From assembly GCA_016721765.1 (NCBI GenBank), contig JADKHO010000003.1:115001-179000 (forward strand): a DNA stretch of 64,000 nucleotides, read 5' to 3'. Source of the stretch: Bacteroidota bacterium. GTDB taxonomy: Bacteria; Bacteroidota; Bacteroidia; UBA4408. The notes beneath the pieces were generated by a model that was not told the DNA's origin, made no database searches, and saw only the letters and a list, made by a program, of their open reading frames with translations. Both the position numbers and the translations under genes were made by a program. This document shows positions 34,574-43,652 of this stretch, piece after piece. How positions within the stretch are numbered: the stretch's first letter is position 1; the number at the start of each line of letters is the position of its first letter.

Positions 34574-36085
34574 CTAAGCCGAAAGTATTTTTTTTACCAA
34601 GTATTCTTGTCCGGTTATTTCGGAGCAAGTAACTACTGAGCCAATTGTAACTCCAAGTACACCGTGCATATTTAAATTTTGACCGGTTAAATATAAATTA
34701 GGAACCTTGGTTTTGGGAGATATAAAAGTCTTTAAGGGGTCTTTATGATCCTTTAAAATGCCATACATACTGCCATCATTTGTACCAATATAATCACGAT
34801 AGGTTAAAGGGGTGGAAGTGGTGTAAGTGCGAATTTTTGTGCGTATTCCCGGAAATTTCTTTTCCAATTCCTGTAACAATTTCTCAGCTTTTATGGCTTT
34901 AAAATCCTGGTAAGCAGCATCCCGATTGCTGATGTGTTTTGGTATAGTATTAAATGTATTTTCCCATTCTTTCACTTCATCGTAATGCATATAGGCCATA
35001 ACACTCATGCTTTCGGCAAATTCAAGCGAGCGAGAACTTGGAGGGGTAAATACAGCGTAACTTTCGGGCCAATTTTTCTCAGCATATTGAATGCTGCGCC
35101 ACACATCGTTATATTTATGGTGATAGTAATTATGATTGAGATAGGGGAAACTGTTTTCTTTAAAAACAATGTGAACAATAAAAACAGAGATTGAATTTTC
35201 TAAACTTTGTATGCGGCTCACATAGGATTTTCTAATTTTTCCGGGTTCGAGCATTTCTAGCGTATTTGAAGGATGCGCATTTGAAATAAAATGTGAAGCC
35301 TCAATACACTCACCTGATTTAAGCTCAACCGAGTTGATTGTATCTCCCGAAAAATTAAATTTTACGGCTTCCGAATAATTTCGAATTGTTCCACCCATCG
35401 CTTTAATTGATTTTGATAACAAGAATGCGATTTGTGCTCCACCATCGATACATTTCCAAGCACTTTCAATATAAGTATTAATCACTAAAGCATGCACATA
35501 TAGTGGAGTTTTATCACCAACACCTGCATACAGTGCATTAGTGCCAGCCAAAACATTTCTTAGTTTTTCATTTGATGTTATAGAGGCAATATAATCACGT
35601 GTATTTATTTCTAAGAATTTTGTTTCTAGAACGCTTTTGGGAGCAAACTTAACATTGTAGAGCGGAAAATAATCGCTTATTTCCTGCAGTTTAGCGCAAT
35701 ATTGATCCAAAGCGGATTTTTCACTAGGGAACAATTCAAGCAAAGTCTCCTTAAAATTTTCGTAACCCTGCGCATATTTGTATTGTGTCGTATCATTGTC
35801 AAAAGTTACGATATCAAATGCATCCTCATTCAGTTTTTTTAATTTTAACTTATCCATCAAGTTGAAATACTTGAAATAGGTAAACAAATTTTGACCTTTA
35901 TCCAGCCCGCCGATATAATGAATTCCGGTATCAAAAATGGCTTTGTCGCGTACAAATATTTGCAGGTTACCACCAATTTGCCGGTTCTTTTCTAACACAC
36001 ATACATTATATCCTTCTTTACTCAGGATATATGCACATTGTAGCCCACCTAAACCGCTTCCTATGATTACAAAATCGTATTTCAA
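34574..36085 (-). CDS. FAD-dependent desaturase/isomerase-like oxidoreductase (CrtI/RetSat family)
   Basis: A 503-residue flavoprotein. The N-terminal dinucleotide fold is VIIGSGLGGLQCAYILSKEGYNVCVLEKN, followed by GGNLQIFVRDKAIFDTGIHYIGG, the layout of phytoene desaturase, carotenoid isomerase and retinol saturase. The C-terminal FAD motif is VPNLYLTGQNLNMHGVLGVTIGSVVTC. Members act on polyene or other hydrophobic chains. A related enzyme is part of flexirubin/aryl-polyene clusters, which fits the two upstream genes. The start codon is TTG at 36085. No ATG lies between it and the preceding in-frame stop. It is the last gene of a leftward three-gene set. Confidence 0.82.
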   Translation of the reverse strand: MKYDFVIIGSGLGGLQCAYILSKEGYNVCVLEKNRQIGGNLQIFVRDKAIFDTGIHYIGGLDKGQNLFTYFKYFNLMDKLKLKKLNEDAFDIVTFDNDTTQYKYAQGYENFKETLLELFPSEKSALDQYCAKLQEISDYFPLYNVKFAPKSVLETKFLEINTRDYIASITSNEKLRNVLAGTNALYAGVGDKTPLYVHALVINTYIESAWKCIDGGAQIAFLLSKSIKAMGGTIRNYSEAVKFNFSGDTINSVELKSGECIEASHFISNAHPSNTLEMLEPGKIRKSYVSRIQSLENSISVFIVHIVFKENSFPYLNHNYYHHKYNDVWRSIQYAEKNWPESYAVFTPPSSRSLEFAESMSVMAYMHYDEVKEWENTFNTIPKHISNRDAAYQDFKAIKAEKLLQELEKKFPGIRTKIRTYTTSTPLTYRDYIGTNDGSMYGILKDHKDPLKTFISPKTKVPNLYLTGQNLNMHGVLGVTIGSVVTCSEITGQEYLVKKILSA

Positions 36086-36189
36086 TTTATGCTGTTTGTT
36101 ATTAATGTTAATAAAAATTCCGTCCTAACTTATTTTTTGCTGCTTGAACTTTTTTTGTAATTCATTCATTGTATCACAAACACCGTATT

Positions 36190-39100
36190 TTAGGTATTGC
36201 GTAATACGTAAATCATATTGCTCGTGAGCTTCGTATTGTCAATTATTTCAATCTTCAATTTGTATTTTGACAAACTTTTCAATAGGTCTTTTCCGGATAA
36301 AAATTCAAGTTTATTTTGAGTCTTGTTAAATCCAAAGTTAGTACTAAAAAATTCTGTGTAGCGAGTTCCCCAGTGGCGCTTTTGCAAATCCTTGTTCCCA
36401 TCTCGAATTAAAATCATTCCATTCGGATTTAAATTTTTGACACAATTTTCAATTAACAAGTCTTGCTGATTCGCAGTTAAATAATGTAATACGTCACTCA
36501 AAATAAAGGCATCACTTTTTTCAAATTCATAGTTGGTAACATCTGCAGCAAAAAAAGCAGTGCTTGCTTTTTTCGAAATACAATGTTTTGCCACTTCTAT
36601 TTTTTCTTCATCGTAATCAATTCCAATCACAGTTCGCTTTTCCGAAACAAAGCTCAACATGTGCGTTAAGAATCCATATCCACAACCAATATCTGTGATT
36701 TTGCCTTCCAGAGGAAGCAAGGAATTAAAAAGCCTATAATTGTCTTCCAGCTTAATTTTAATGCGCATATACCATTCCAGCACAGGGCCTTTATAGATGT
36801 AGTTTTTCGCTAATTTTCGCTTGTGATAATCCACCGTTTCTTGCGCAAAAACTATTTTCGAGAATTCCGATTTAAAATGTTTTGAGATGGCTTTTGTTCT
36901 TTCCTGATAGCTCATTCCAAATTGCATGTCCTCTTTTTTGATGCGAGGCAAAATGGAAACAGTAATGCTGCCATTCTTTAGAAAATTTTCTGTTTTAGTC
37001 ATGCAATCGCTGGCCCCATGAAGGATAATGGGAAGTACATCGATGCCAAGTTTTTCGGCCAAATAAAATCCCCCTTTGTGAAAACGTTGTATTTTTCCAT
37101 TAACAGAGCGCGTTCCTTCCGGAAAAATTAAAATAGAATAGCCTTCTGCAACCCTGGCACGCATTAAATCCATTTCCTTTTCTACATCGTTACTTACAGG
37201 GTAATAGTCGGCAAACTTCACAACAAAACCATAAAACGGATTATTCCACACCCAATCATTCGTTAATATTAATAATTTAGGGTGGAGCATCATCACCAAA
37301 GGCAAATCAATATGTGATTGATGATTTGCAATAATTACGGCCGGTTTTGAAAAATCTTCACCGCTCGGATTGAGTACTTTTTTAGGAATGTTAAACATCA
37401 AATAAATCTGCAATCGCGAAAATTGCATAATCAAATAATGATAGCAAAGTTTTAGTTTGCGCGATTTGAATGGTATTAAAACAAAGAAAATAACCCCAAT
37501 CAAAGTAAGCAAAATACAACCCACAATAAAAAGTGTGTAGGCAATAAACGTAATAAATACATCTATAAAAGTCATGGGCACGACGCGCTTTTTGCCATTT
37601 TTTTCGAGCAAGTATTTTACGAGCAAGGGCTGAATGGTGTTCGCCACCAGTAAAACACAAAACATCCCAATTATGGTAATGAGTCCTATCGATTTTAAAG
37701 CTGGATGCTTTGCGAAAATTAAGACTCCAATACCAATTAATGTGGTAAAAGCCGATAAGAAAATAGAGGTTTTATAAGAAGTGAGATTTTCTTTACCATT
37801 TTTATATTCACCCAATAAACCATCCATGATAAAAATGCTGTAGTCATCCCCTAATCCAAAAATAAAAGTGGAAATAATAATGTTGATGATGTTGAATTTG
37901 ATGCCACAGATTGCCATTATACCCAAAATCAATATCCAGCTAATGAGCATGGGCAGATACGTAATCAACGCTAATTCTATTCTGCCATAAGAAATCAACA
38001 AGGTGATTAAAACCAAAATGGAGGAAAAAATTAAAATCTTATTGAAGTTATTTTGGATGATTTCAATAAATTTTTCGGTCATGTATTTTTTATTGAAAAC
38101 ACTTAAGCTTTCATTTTCGCGAAAGGCATGAACCACTGCATCTTCGTGCTGGGCATCCACTTTAATGAGGCTTACAACAGAGGTTTGATGTGCTGTTTCT
38201 GAAATGTAATTGTCCAGAAAAAGGGTTTTCAAATTGTTAAAAGTGGAATCGGATAAAGGCTGGTAATCTTTTTCAATCAAAGCAAAAAAACTGTCGAACG
38301 CCGATGCTTTAAACTTAAACGCAGCACTATGTGTGTGAAGTGATTGCTTAACACGATTTATTTTTTCAGTGGTCCAGTATTTTTTCCAACGATCAATTCT
38401 CTCATTTTGCAATTGTGTTGAAAGCAGCAAAGAACTTACTGAAGAGTATTTTCGAATGGTATGATGTTGAACTAAACTTTCGAGTTCGGCAGTATTTTTT
38501 TCATTGGCCAACAAGGCTTCGTTAAGGTTTTTTCCGCTCGATACTAAATACACCGATTTTAAAGAAACATTGCTTATTCGGTTTAAATTGTTTTCGGATT
38601 TAGCCAGCTTTTCGGTGATATAATTCATTTTCATCACGTCGCTCTCAAATTCCACTTTTTGAGAAAAGTATAGGCATACAAGTGTTGCCAGACTCACAAC
38701 TAAAATTAATCCTCTGTTTTTATTAAATGAATAAGCAGAAAGGGAATCAATAAAATTAGATTTGTGGCTTTCGATGTGAATTTCTTCTTTAAAAAAATGT
38801 GGCATCACCAATAAGGTAAATAGAGAGGCGCCTATTAAACTAAAAGCCGCAAACATTCCGAAGTCTTGCAATGCTTCCGATTTAATAGTGAGCAAACAAA
38901 GAAATGCACCAATGGTGGTAAAACTTCCCACAGTCATGGGTTCGGCAAGATCCTTAAGGTTTTGAATAATGGAACCGGTATGCCGGTAATGGGTATAAAA
39001 ATGCAAAGAGTAATTTATCGCAATACCTAAAACAATAGAACCGGCACCAATAGCAATGCCACTAACCGAGCCTTTAATTAAAAACAAAACCGCCAAAGAA

Positions 39101-40023
39101 AAGCCGGCACCAAAAATCACTGGTAAAAAAATCAAAAAGAAAATGAAAACTCTTCGAAAGAAAAATGAAATAAATAAAAACAAAATAAGCACTGTTATGG
39201 AAACAGTCATGGTTACATCTTTTTTAATCCGCTCGGCATTTGCTACCGCAACAGCCACGCTTCCAAAATAATCGGTATTAACACTTGGATTTTCATTAGA
39301 AATTTGCTCAATAAGATCATCCAAGCCGTGAATTAATTCGGCATTGAGCGCAGTCTTTTTGGGAGCTAGTGGAGTTATAAAAAAAAGTAGGTGTTTTTTG
39401 TCTTTCGTAAAAATGTACCCATCTACAATTTCAAAATTATCATCAAACTGAAGCGATTGCAGTTTTTTTAAGGCAAGTGGAGTTATGCTTAATGGATCAC
39501 GCCCAAGATTCTTTTTAAGAATCATACTGGCAGGTGAGAGGAGTGTTTTATAGTTACGATTCAGTGCTTGATAAATAGCACTGTCTTCTATCATTTTATC
39601 AAGTTCTACATAATCTTTATCTTCAATAAAAACGGGAAGGTTATCGTAAAATGAATTGAAAACGGCATACATCAATTCATCCGAAATTTTGGAAGTAATT
39701 TCTTTTACATGGCTCGGAACAAATTTGTGTTGAATGCGTTGTGTTAAAGTATCAGCAAAGCTTATAAGGGCCTCCTGATTCTCTAGCGTGGAATCTTTTA
39801 AACTAACATTCACAACAAGCTTATCAAGGAACTTAGAGTTTTGAAAAACAAAATTTAGTTTTTCCACTTTTTTATCCCCGGGCAGCATTTTGCTGATATC
39901 TTCTTCCAATTTAATCTTCGAAGCAAAGTAGCCAACTCCGGCTAAAAGCGTGGCAAGAAACAAGAAAAACAATATCCTGTTTCTTTTAAAAAAACGAAAA
40001 ATAGCTATGAAAAAAATCGACAT
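36190..40023 (-). CDS. MMPL exporter - PlsC acyltransferase - SAM methyltransferase trifunctional protein
   Basis: A 1277-residue protein with three fused modules. Residues about 1-800 are an RND/MMPL-type lipid exporter with two six-helix bundles (IVLGIAINYSLHFYTHYRHTG in the first, FIFGLGDDYSIFIMDGLLGE in the second, matching the GxxxDY motif). Residues about 870-1060 are a PlsC-like acyltransferase with NHQSHIDLP (near residue 898) and FPEGTRS (near 965). Residues about 1085-1277 are a class I methyltransferase (ITDIGCGYGFLTHML, VIGIDYDEEKIEVA, DAFILSDVLHYL). The combination recalls exporters and tailoring enzymes of flexirubin/aryl-polyene clusters, where the polyene is esterified to lipid and moved to the outer membrane. 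It starts 3 bases after the GT2-DUF2062 gene. The substrate is inferred. Confidence 0.85.
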   Translation of the reverse strand: MSIFFIAIFRFFKRNRILFFLFLATLLAGVGYFASKIKLEEDISKMLPGDKKVEKLNFVFQNSKFLDKLVVNVSLKDSTLENQEALISFADTLTQRIQHKFVPSHVKEITSKISDELMYAVFNSFYDNLPVFIEDKDYVELDKMIEDSAIYQALNRNYKTLLSPASMILKKNLGRDPLSITPLALKKLQSLQFDDNFEIVDGYIFTKDKKHLLFFITPLAPKKTALNAELIHGLDDLIEQISNENPSVNTDYFGSVAVAVANAERIKKDVTMTVSITVLILFLFISFFFRRVFIFFLIFLPVIFGAGFSLAVLFLIKGSVSGIAIGAGSIVLGIAINYSLHFYTHYRHTGSIIQNLKDLAEPMTVGSFTTIGAFLCLLTIKSEALQDFGMFAAFSLIGASLFTLLVMPHFFKEEIHIESHKSNFIDSLSAYSFNKNRGLILVVSLATLVCLYFSQKVEFESDVMKMNYITEKLAKSENNLNRISNVSLKSVYLVSSGKNLNEALLANEKNTAELESLVQHHTIRKYSSVSSLLLSTQLQNERIDRWKKYWTTEKINRVKQSLHTHSAAFKFKASAFDSFFALIEKDYQPLSDSTFNNLKTLFLDNYISETAHQTSVVSLIKVDAQHEDAVVHAFRENESLSVFNKKYMTEKFIEIIQNNFNKILIFSSILVLITLLISYGRIELALITYLPMLISWILILGIMAICGIKFNIINIIISTFIFGLGDDYSIFIMDGLLGEYKNGKENLTSYKTSIFLSAFTTLIGIGVLIFAKHPALKSIGLITIIGMFCVLLVANTIQPLLVKYLLEKNGKKRVVPMTFIDVFITFIAYTLFIVGCILLTLIGVIFFVLIPFKSRKLKLCYHYLIMQFSRLQIYLMFNIPKKVLNPSGEDFSKPAVIIANHQSHIDLPLVMMLHPKLLILTNDWVWNNPFYGFVVKFADYYPVSNDVEKEMDLMRARVAEGYSILIFPEGTRSVNGKIQRFHKGGFYLAEKLGIDVLPIILHGASDCMTKTENFLKNGSITVSILPRIKKEDMQFGMSYQERTKAISKHFKSEFSKIVFAQETVDYHKRKLAKNYIYKGPVLEWYMRIKIKLEDNYRLFNSLLPLEGKITDIGCGYGFLTHMLSFVSEKRTVIGIDYDEEKIEVAKHCISKKASTAFFAADVTNYEFEKSDAFILSDVLHYLTANQQDLLIENCVKNLNPNGMILIRDGNKDLQKRHWGTRYTEFFSTNFGFNKTQNKLEFLSGKDLLKSLSKYKLKIEIIDNTKLTSNMIYVLRNT

Positions 40024-40026
40024 ATA

Positions 40027-41220
40027 TTAAATTGCTCCCCTTTTTCTTTTCCCGAAAATCATCATGCAAAAATAACTGAATAAACCGAAAAACAGTCCTG
40101 ATGCAATTGCCAATACTATGCTGCCAATAACATACTGAAAAATGTTTTGTTTAACCACATCTAAAGAAATAAACGAAGTAAACTCACGAATAGAGCTGGG
40201 TTCATGCAACACCAACCCACCGGTTAAAAAGCTGAAGTATACCACCAATGGAATCATTGGCGCCACGCTGATGTGCGCAGCCGTAATAAAAATTGCCTTA
40301 TTAATCCTCCACAAATGACAGAGTGCAATGCCAGTAATTAATTGAAAACCCCATATGGGAATTATGCCCATAAATACACCAAATCCAATGGCAATAGATT
40401 TTTGCAAAGGAGTTTCATCCGGGTTAAGAAAGTGCTTTTTGAAAAAGGCTTTTATGTTGGTCCAAGTTAAATTTTTAATAAATCGAATTGGGATGTGCCA
40501 AAGCACTGCCAATACTACGAGATAGGTGTTTAATATACTAACTCGGGTAAAATCCGGTACAGGCCTGAAATGGGAAATGCGGGTTTCTTTTGGCGCATAA
40601 TATACACTTACAGGTACCGATACAACAGGGATTCCCCGCCAGGCCGCTTTTACAATTACTTCAATTTCAAATTCGAATTTAGTGGTAAAAAAGTGTATCT
40701 TTTTTAGTGGGTGCAAAGGATAAAGTCGATAACCGGATTGCGTATCGGGTAAATTTATACCGGTTTCAAACCGAAACCAAAAATTAGAAAATTTATGACC
40801 GAAACTGCTTTTTCCGGGAACACTCGATTGGTTCATATTTCGGGCACCCATAATGATGGAGTTAGGCGATTCCTCGAGTTTAGCAATGAATTTTGGAATA
40901 TCCGCCGCTTGGTGCTGCCCATCCGAATCGATGGTAATGCAATAGTTATAACCGTGTTGAATGGCAAAATCAAAGCCATGGCGCAAGGCAAGTCCTTTGC
41001 CAAGGTTTACTTCATGGGTATACACCTTTAGCTCCTTATATTTTTCAAGTATTTGACGAGTAGCATCGCTAGCACCATCGTTTACAATAAGCACTTGGTC
41101 AGTATATTCTAAAACTGAAAGAATAACTTGTTCCAACGTTTGCGCATTATTATAGGTAGGGATAAGGATACAGCATTTAAGTTCCTTTAGTTGCTTCCTA
41201 CAATTTAATTTTTCAGGCAT
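40027..41220 (-). CDS. GT2 glycosyltransferase fused to DUF2062 membrane domain
   Basis: A 397-residue protein. Residues about 13-240 are a GT-A family 2 transferase of the dolichol-phosphate-mannose-synthase/UgtP type (CCILIPTYNNAQTLEQVILS, VLIVNDGASDAT, HEVNLGKGLALRHGFDFA, ITIDSDGQHQ with the DxD, SGYRLYPL). Residues about 260-397 are a DUF2062 membrane domain (SIAIGFGVFMGIIPIWGFQL, INKAIFITAAHISVAPMIPL, YVIGSIVLAIASGLFFGLFSYF). This fusion is frequent in lipid- or polyene-modifying clusters. It is the first gene of the leftward set with the MMPL protein and flavoprotein. A minus-strand TACTTTTG (41241-41248) could be its -7 element, with a leader of about 14 bases. It is divergent from purK. 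Confidence 0.85.
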   Translation of the reverse strand: MPEKLNCRKQLKELKCCILIPTYNNAQTLEQVILSVLEYTDQVLIVNDGASDATRQILEKYKELKVYTHEVNLGKGLALRHGFDFAIQHGYNYCITIDSDGQHQAADIPKFIAKLEESPNSIIMGARNMNQSSVPGKSSFGHKFSNFWFRFETGINLPDTQSGYRLYPLHPLKKIHFFTTKFEFEIEVIVKAAWRGIPVVSVPVSVYYAPKETRISHFRPVPDFTRVSILNTYLVVLAVLWHIPIRFIKNLTWTNIKAFFKKHFLNPDETPLQKSIAIGFGVFMGIIPIWGFQLITGIALCHLWRINKAIFITAAHISVAPMIPLVVYFSFLTGGLVLHEPSSIREFTSFISLDVVKQNIFQYVIGSIVLAIASGLFFGLFSYFCMMIFGKRKRGAI

Positions 41221-41296
41221 AATTTCATTGACTCAATTTTCAAAAGTATAACAAAATACAAAAGCACTGCACCGCAATAACAATTATATTTGTGTC

Positions 41297-42442
41297 ATGT
41301 TAAAATTTAGTGATAAAAATTTCAAGCTGGGTGTACTCGGTGGTGGGCAATTGGGGCGCATGTTTATACAAGAAGCAATTAATTACAATGTTTCAATAAG
41401 TATTTTGGATGCCGATAGAAATGCACCGTGCGCAGAGCTTTGCAGCGATTTTTATGTAGGGGATTTGAATGATTTTGATGCTGTATACGCTTTTGGTAAA
41501 AAGGTGAATTTGCTTACAATCGAAATTGAAAATGTAAATATTGAAGCACTCGAAAAACTGGAAGCTGAAGGATTGCCGGTATATCCGCAGCCCGCTGTGC
41601 TAAGAATGATTAAAGACAAAGGTTTACAAAAGCAATTTTATCAAGATAACCAAGTCCCAACAGCAGCTTTTTTTCTGGTTGAAAATAGGAACCAATTACT
41701 GAAGCATAAAGCCGATTTTCCGTTAATGCAAAAACTTCGAAAGGGTGGTTACGATGGGAGAGGAGTTGGAAAATTGCGTACCGAAGCGGATATAGAAAAA
41801 GCTTTTGATGCTCCCAGCATACTCGAGCAGTTTGTGGATTTTGAAAAAGAAATTGCTGTAATTGCCGCCAGAAATCTATCTGGTGAAGTCAAGTTGTTTC
41901 CGGCGGTGGAGATGGAATTTAATTCGGATGCTAATTTGGTGGAGTTTTTATACGCGCCGGCTGCTGTTTCCAAAGAAATTGAACTCGAAGCTCAAGGAAT
42001 TGCGCAAAAAATTATCGAGAAAACGCAACTGGTGGGAATTTTAGCGGTCGAATTTTTTCTTACCCGCACCGGAGAATTATTGGTGAACGAAATTGCACCG
42101 CGTCCGCACAATAGCGGACACCACACTATTGAAGCAAATTACACCTCCCAATACGAACAACATTTGCGGGCAATTTTAAATTTACCTTTGGGCTCAACCC
42201 GATTAATAAAGCCTGCTGTGATGTTGAATGTGTTGGGTGAACAGGGATTTGAAGGAAATGCATTTTATGAGGGTTTAGAAGAAGTGCTTCAAGAGGAAGG
42301 AGTGTACGTGCATTTGTACGGAAAGAAAATCACAAAACCCTTTCGGAAAATGGGACATGTTACAGTTCTCAACGATTCGCTGGAGCATGCAAAAAGTCTA
42401 GCAATTAAGGTAAAAAACACATTAAAAGTAAAGGTCAATTAA
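41297..42442 (+). CDS. purK: 5-(carboxyamino)imidazole ribonucleotide synthase
   Basis: An ATP-grasp enzyme of purine synthesis converting AIR and bicarbonate to N5-CAIR, acting with PurE. The N-terminal FKLGVLGGGQLGRMFIQEA is diagnostic. DADRNAPCAELCSDF, IEIENVNIEALE, and the ATP-grasp motifs LRKGGYDGRGVGKL, LEQFVDFEKEIAVI and NEIAPRPHNSGHHTIEA with TSQYEQHLRAI complete the family pattern. The 381 residues are normal. purE is not in the window. TATATTTG at 41285-41292 is an exact -7 match that would start transcription within a couple of bases of the ATG, suggesting a leaderless mRNA. Confidence 0.96.
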   Translation: MLKFSDKNFKLGVLGGGQLGRMFIQEAINYNVSISILDADRNAPCAELCSDFYVGDLNDFDAVYAFGKKVNLLTIEIENVNIEALEKLEAEGLPVYPQPAVLRMIKDKGLQKQFYQDNQVPTAAFFLVENRNQLLKHKADFPLMQKLRKGGYDGRGVGKLRTEADIEKAFDAPSILEQFVDFEKEIAVIAARNLSGEVKLFPAVEMEFNSDANLVEFLYAPAAVSKEIELEAQGIAQKIIEKTQLVGILAVEFFLTRTGELLVNEIAPRPHNSGHHTIEANYTSQYEQHLRAILNLPLGSTRLIKPAVMLNVLGEQGFEGNAFYEGLEEVLQEEGVYVHLYGKKITKPFRKMGHVTVLNDSLEHAKSLAIKVKNTLKVKVN

Positions 42443-42919
42443 ATGCAAATGAAAAATTCCCTAATAGTTATTTTGTATTTACTTTTTTCAAACGCTTCTA
42501 TTGCCGGATGTAAAAGTCATAACCTGATTTTAGTAAAAGCTACCTCCCAAGATTTTGTTGGTGGTGCTGCTGGAAGCCCTTCAGGTACTACCTACTCAAT
42601 AAAGTTCATTGCTCCTGTTAATTCAAAAAAATTACAAATTGATCAGGTGTGGATTGGTGGAGCCTACTATGAAGTGCAAGCATTTTCTGCAAAGCGCTCA
42701 GGTGCATCTGCTAGTTTTGCTGCAGGTGATACCATTGAAGTAACTGCAAGGAAGTTGGTAGCCAATCCAATGCATCAAAATATTGAAGAGGCAGTTGCAA
42801 CCCAAACAAAGCCTTTTGAATATAGTGGGGCTGCAATTGTAGGCTATAAAATCGGTAAAAAGCAAAAATACCTGAAAGTGGAAAAGTTGGAAACGCTTAA
42901 ACGCGAAAATTATCAGTAA
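42443..42919 (+). CDS. small secreted protein of unknown function
   Basis: 158 residues. The N-terminal signal MKNSLIVILYLLFSNASIAG is followed by CKSHNLILVKATSQDFVGGA. The mature part is beta-rich (TTYSIKFIAPVNSKKLQIDQVWIGG, AAGDTIEVTARKL, GAAIVGYKIGKKQKYLKVEK), suggesting a small beta-sandwich. The start codon abuts the purK stop, so it is almost certainly co-transcribed. A second ATG two codons on (42449) is equally possible. The Cys after the signal does not fit a lipobox well (SIAGC), but lipidation is possible. No family recognised. The 3' end overlaps the convergent NlpC/P60 gene by 7 bases. Confidence 0.7.
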   Translation: MQMKNSLIVILYLLFSNASIAGCKSHNLILVKATSQDFVGGAAGSPSGTTYSIKFIAPVNSKKLQIDQVWIGGAYYEVQAFSAKRSGASASFAAGDTIEVTARKLVANPMHQNIEEAVATQTKPFEYSGAAIVGYKIGKKQKYLKVEKLETLKRENYQ

Positions 42920-43425
42920 ACCCGCATCGCTTTAATAAAGCTATTTCGGTAGTAGGGAGCTGATAAATTATCTTCCATAACTCCCGCCTTTACTGTGGAA
43001 TGTATAAAAATAACTCCTTTTTCAACCGAGACCGCGGTCACTATTCCCACATGATTTATTCCTTTTGATTTACCACTTGTTGCAAAAAACAGAAGGTCAC
43101 CTGCTTGCGCTTCGCTTTCTTTTATGGGAATGCCGATGCTACTTTGTTCTTTCGAAGTTCGAGGAAGATTTATATTAATTTTTTGAAAGGAGGTAATTAC
43201 CAAACCCGAACAGTCCATTCCTTTTTTGTCGATCCCGCCTGCTTTATAAGCTGTTCCTTTATAGGATAAGGCAGTGTGCAAAAGCACTTTTGTTTTTTGA
43301 GCACGATCGTTTTGGTTTAAATCATCCTTGCGGGTTTCTCTAGTTTTGCTGGTCCGGCAGGAATAGAGCAGCACCATAAAAATCAAAAAGGATGATCGAA
43401 AAATATGTCGTAAGCGATAATGCAT
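42913..43425 (-). CDS. NlpC/P60 (C40) cell-wall peptidase lipoprotein
   Basis: 170 residues, a signal sequence with lipobox LLYSC (Cys23), a charged linker, then an NlpC/P60 domain (about 45-170). The catalytic Cys72 is in GMDCSGLVITSF, preceded by GTAYKAGG. The catalytic His125 is in KGINHVGIVT, followed by a third polar residue in IFIHST. AQAGDLLFFAT is also typical. These enzymes cut within peptidoglycan stem peptides. The lipid anchor places it at the membrane facing the periplasm. A 38-residue membrane protein begins just upstream on the same strand, with 6 bases between the two genes. Confidence 0.9.
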   Translation of the reverse strand: MHYRLRHIFRSSFLIFMVLLYSCRTSKTRETRKDDLNQNDRAQKTKVLLHTALSYKGTAYKAGGIDKKGMDCSGLVITSFQKININLPRTSKEQSSIGIPIKESEAQAGDLLFFATSGKSKGINHVGIVTAVSVEKGVIFIHSTVKAGVMEDNLSAPYYRNSFIKAMRVY

Positions 43426-43431
43426 GATTGC

Positions 43432-43548
43432 TTAAATAATTATAAGCATGCAAATTATTACGCCCAGAATAATTACGAGATACATGATAAAATCAACAAT
43501 AAAATACTTTTTGTTTCGCTCGTAAAAATTTTTCAGTTGCTCCAGCAT
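43432..43548 (-). CDS. 38-residue single-span membrane protein
   Basis: The frame ATG (43548) to TAA (43432) encodes MLEQLKNFYERNKKYFIVDF followed by IMYLVIILGVIICMLIII: a short basic/aromatic amphipathic N-terminus and one hydrophobic helix at the C-terminus. A -7 element, TACTTTTG on the minus strand (43564-43571), predicts a transcript starting about 9 bases before the ATG. The gene ends 6 bases before the NlpC/P60 lipoprotein gene, so the two form an operon. The composition is that of a small membrane protein and not random sequence. Function unknown. Confidence 0.6.
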   Translation of the reverse strand: MLEQLKNFYERNKKYFIVDFIMYLVIILGVIICMLIII

Positions 43549-43652
43549 GTTGTAATGTTTTTACAAAAGTAGGTTTGAACCGGCATCACATGTTGATGCA
43601 TAGCTTCTTTTAATTAACAGTACTTGGTTAAATCACTAAATTTGCCCCGTTT

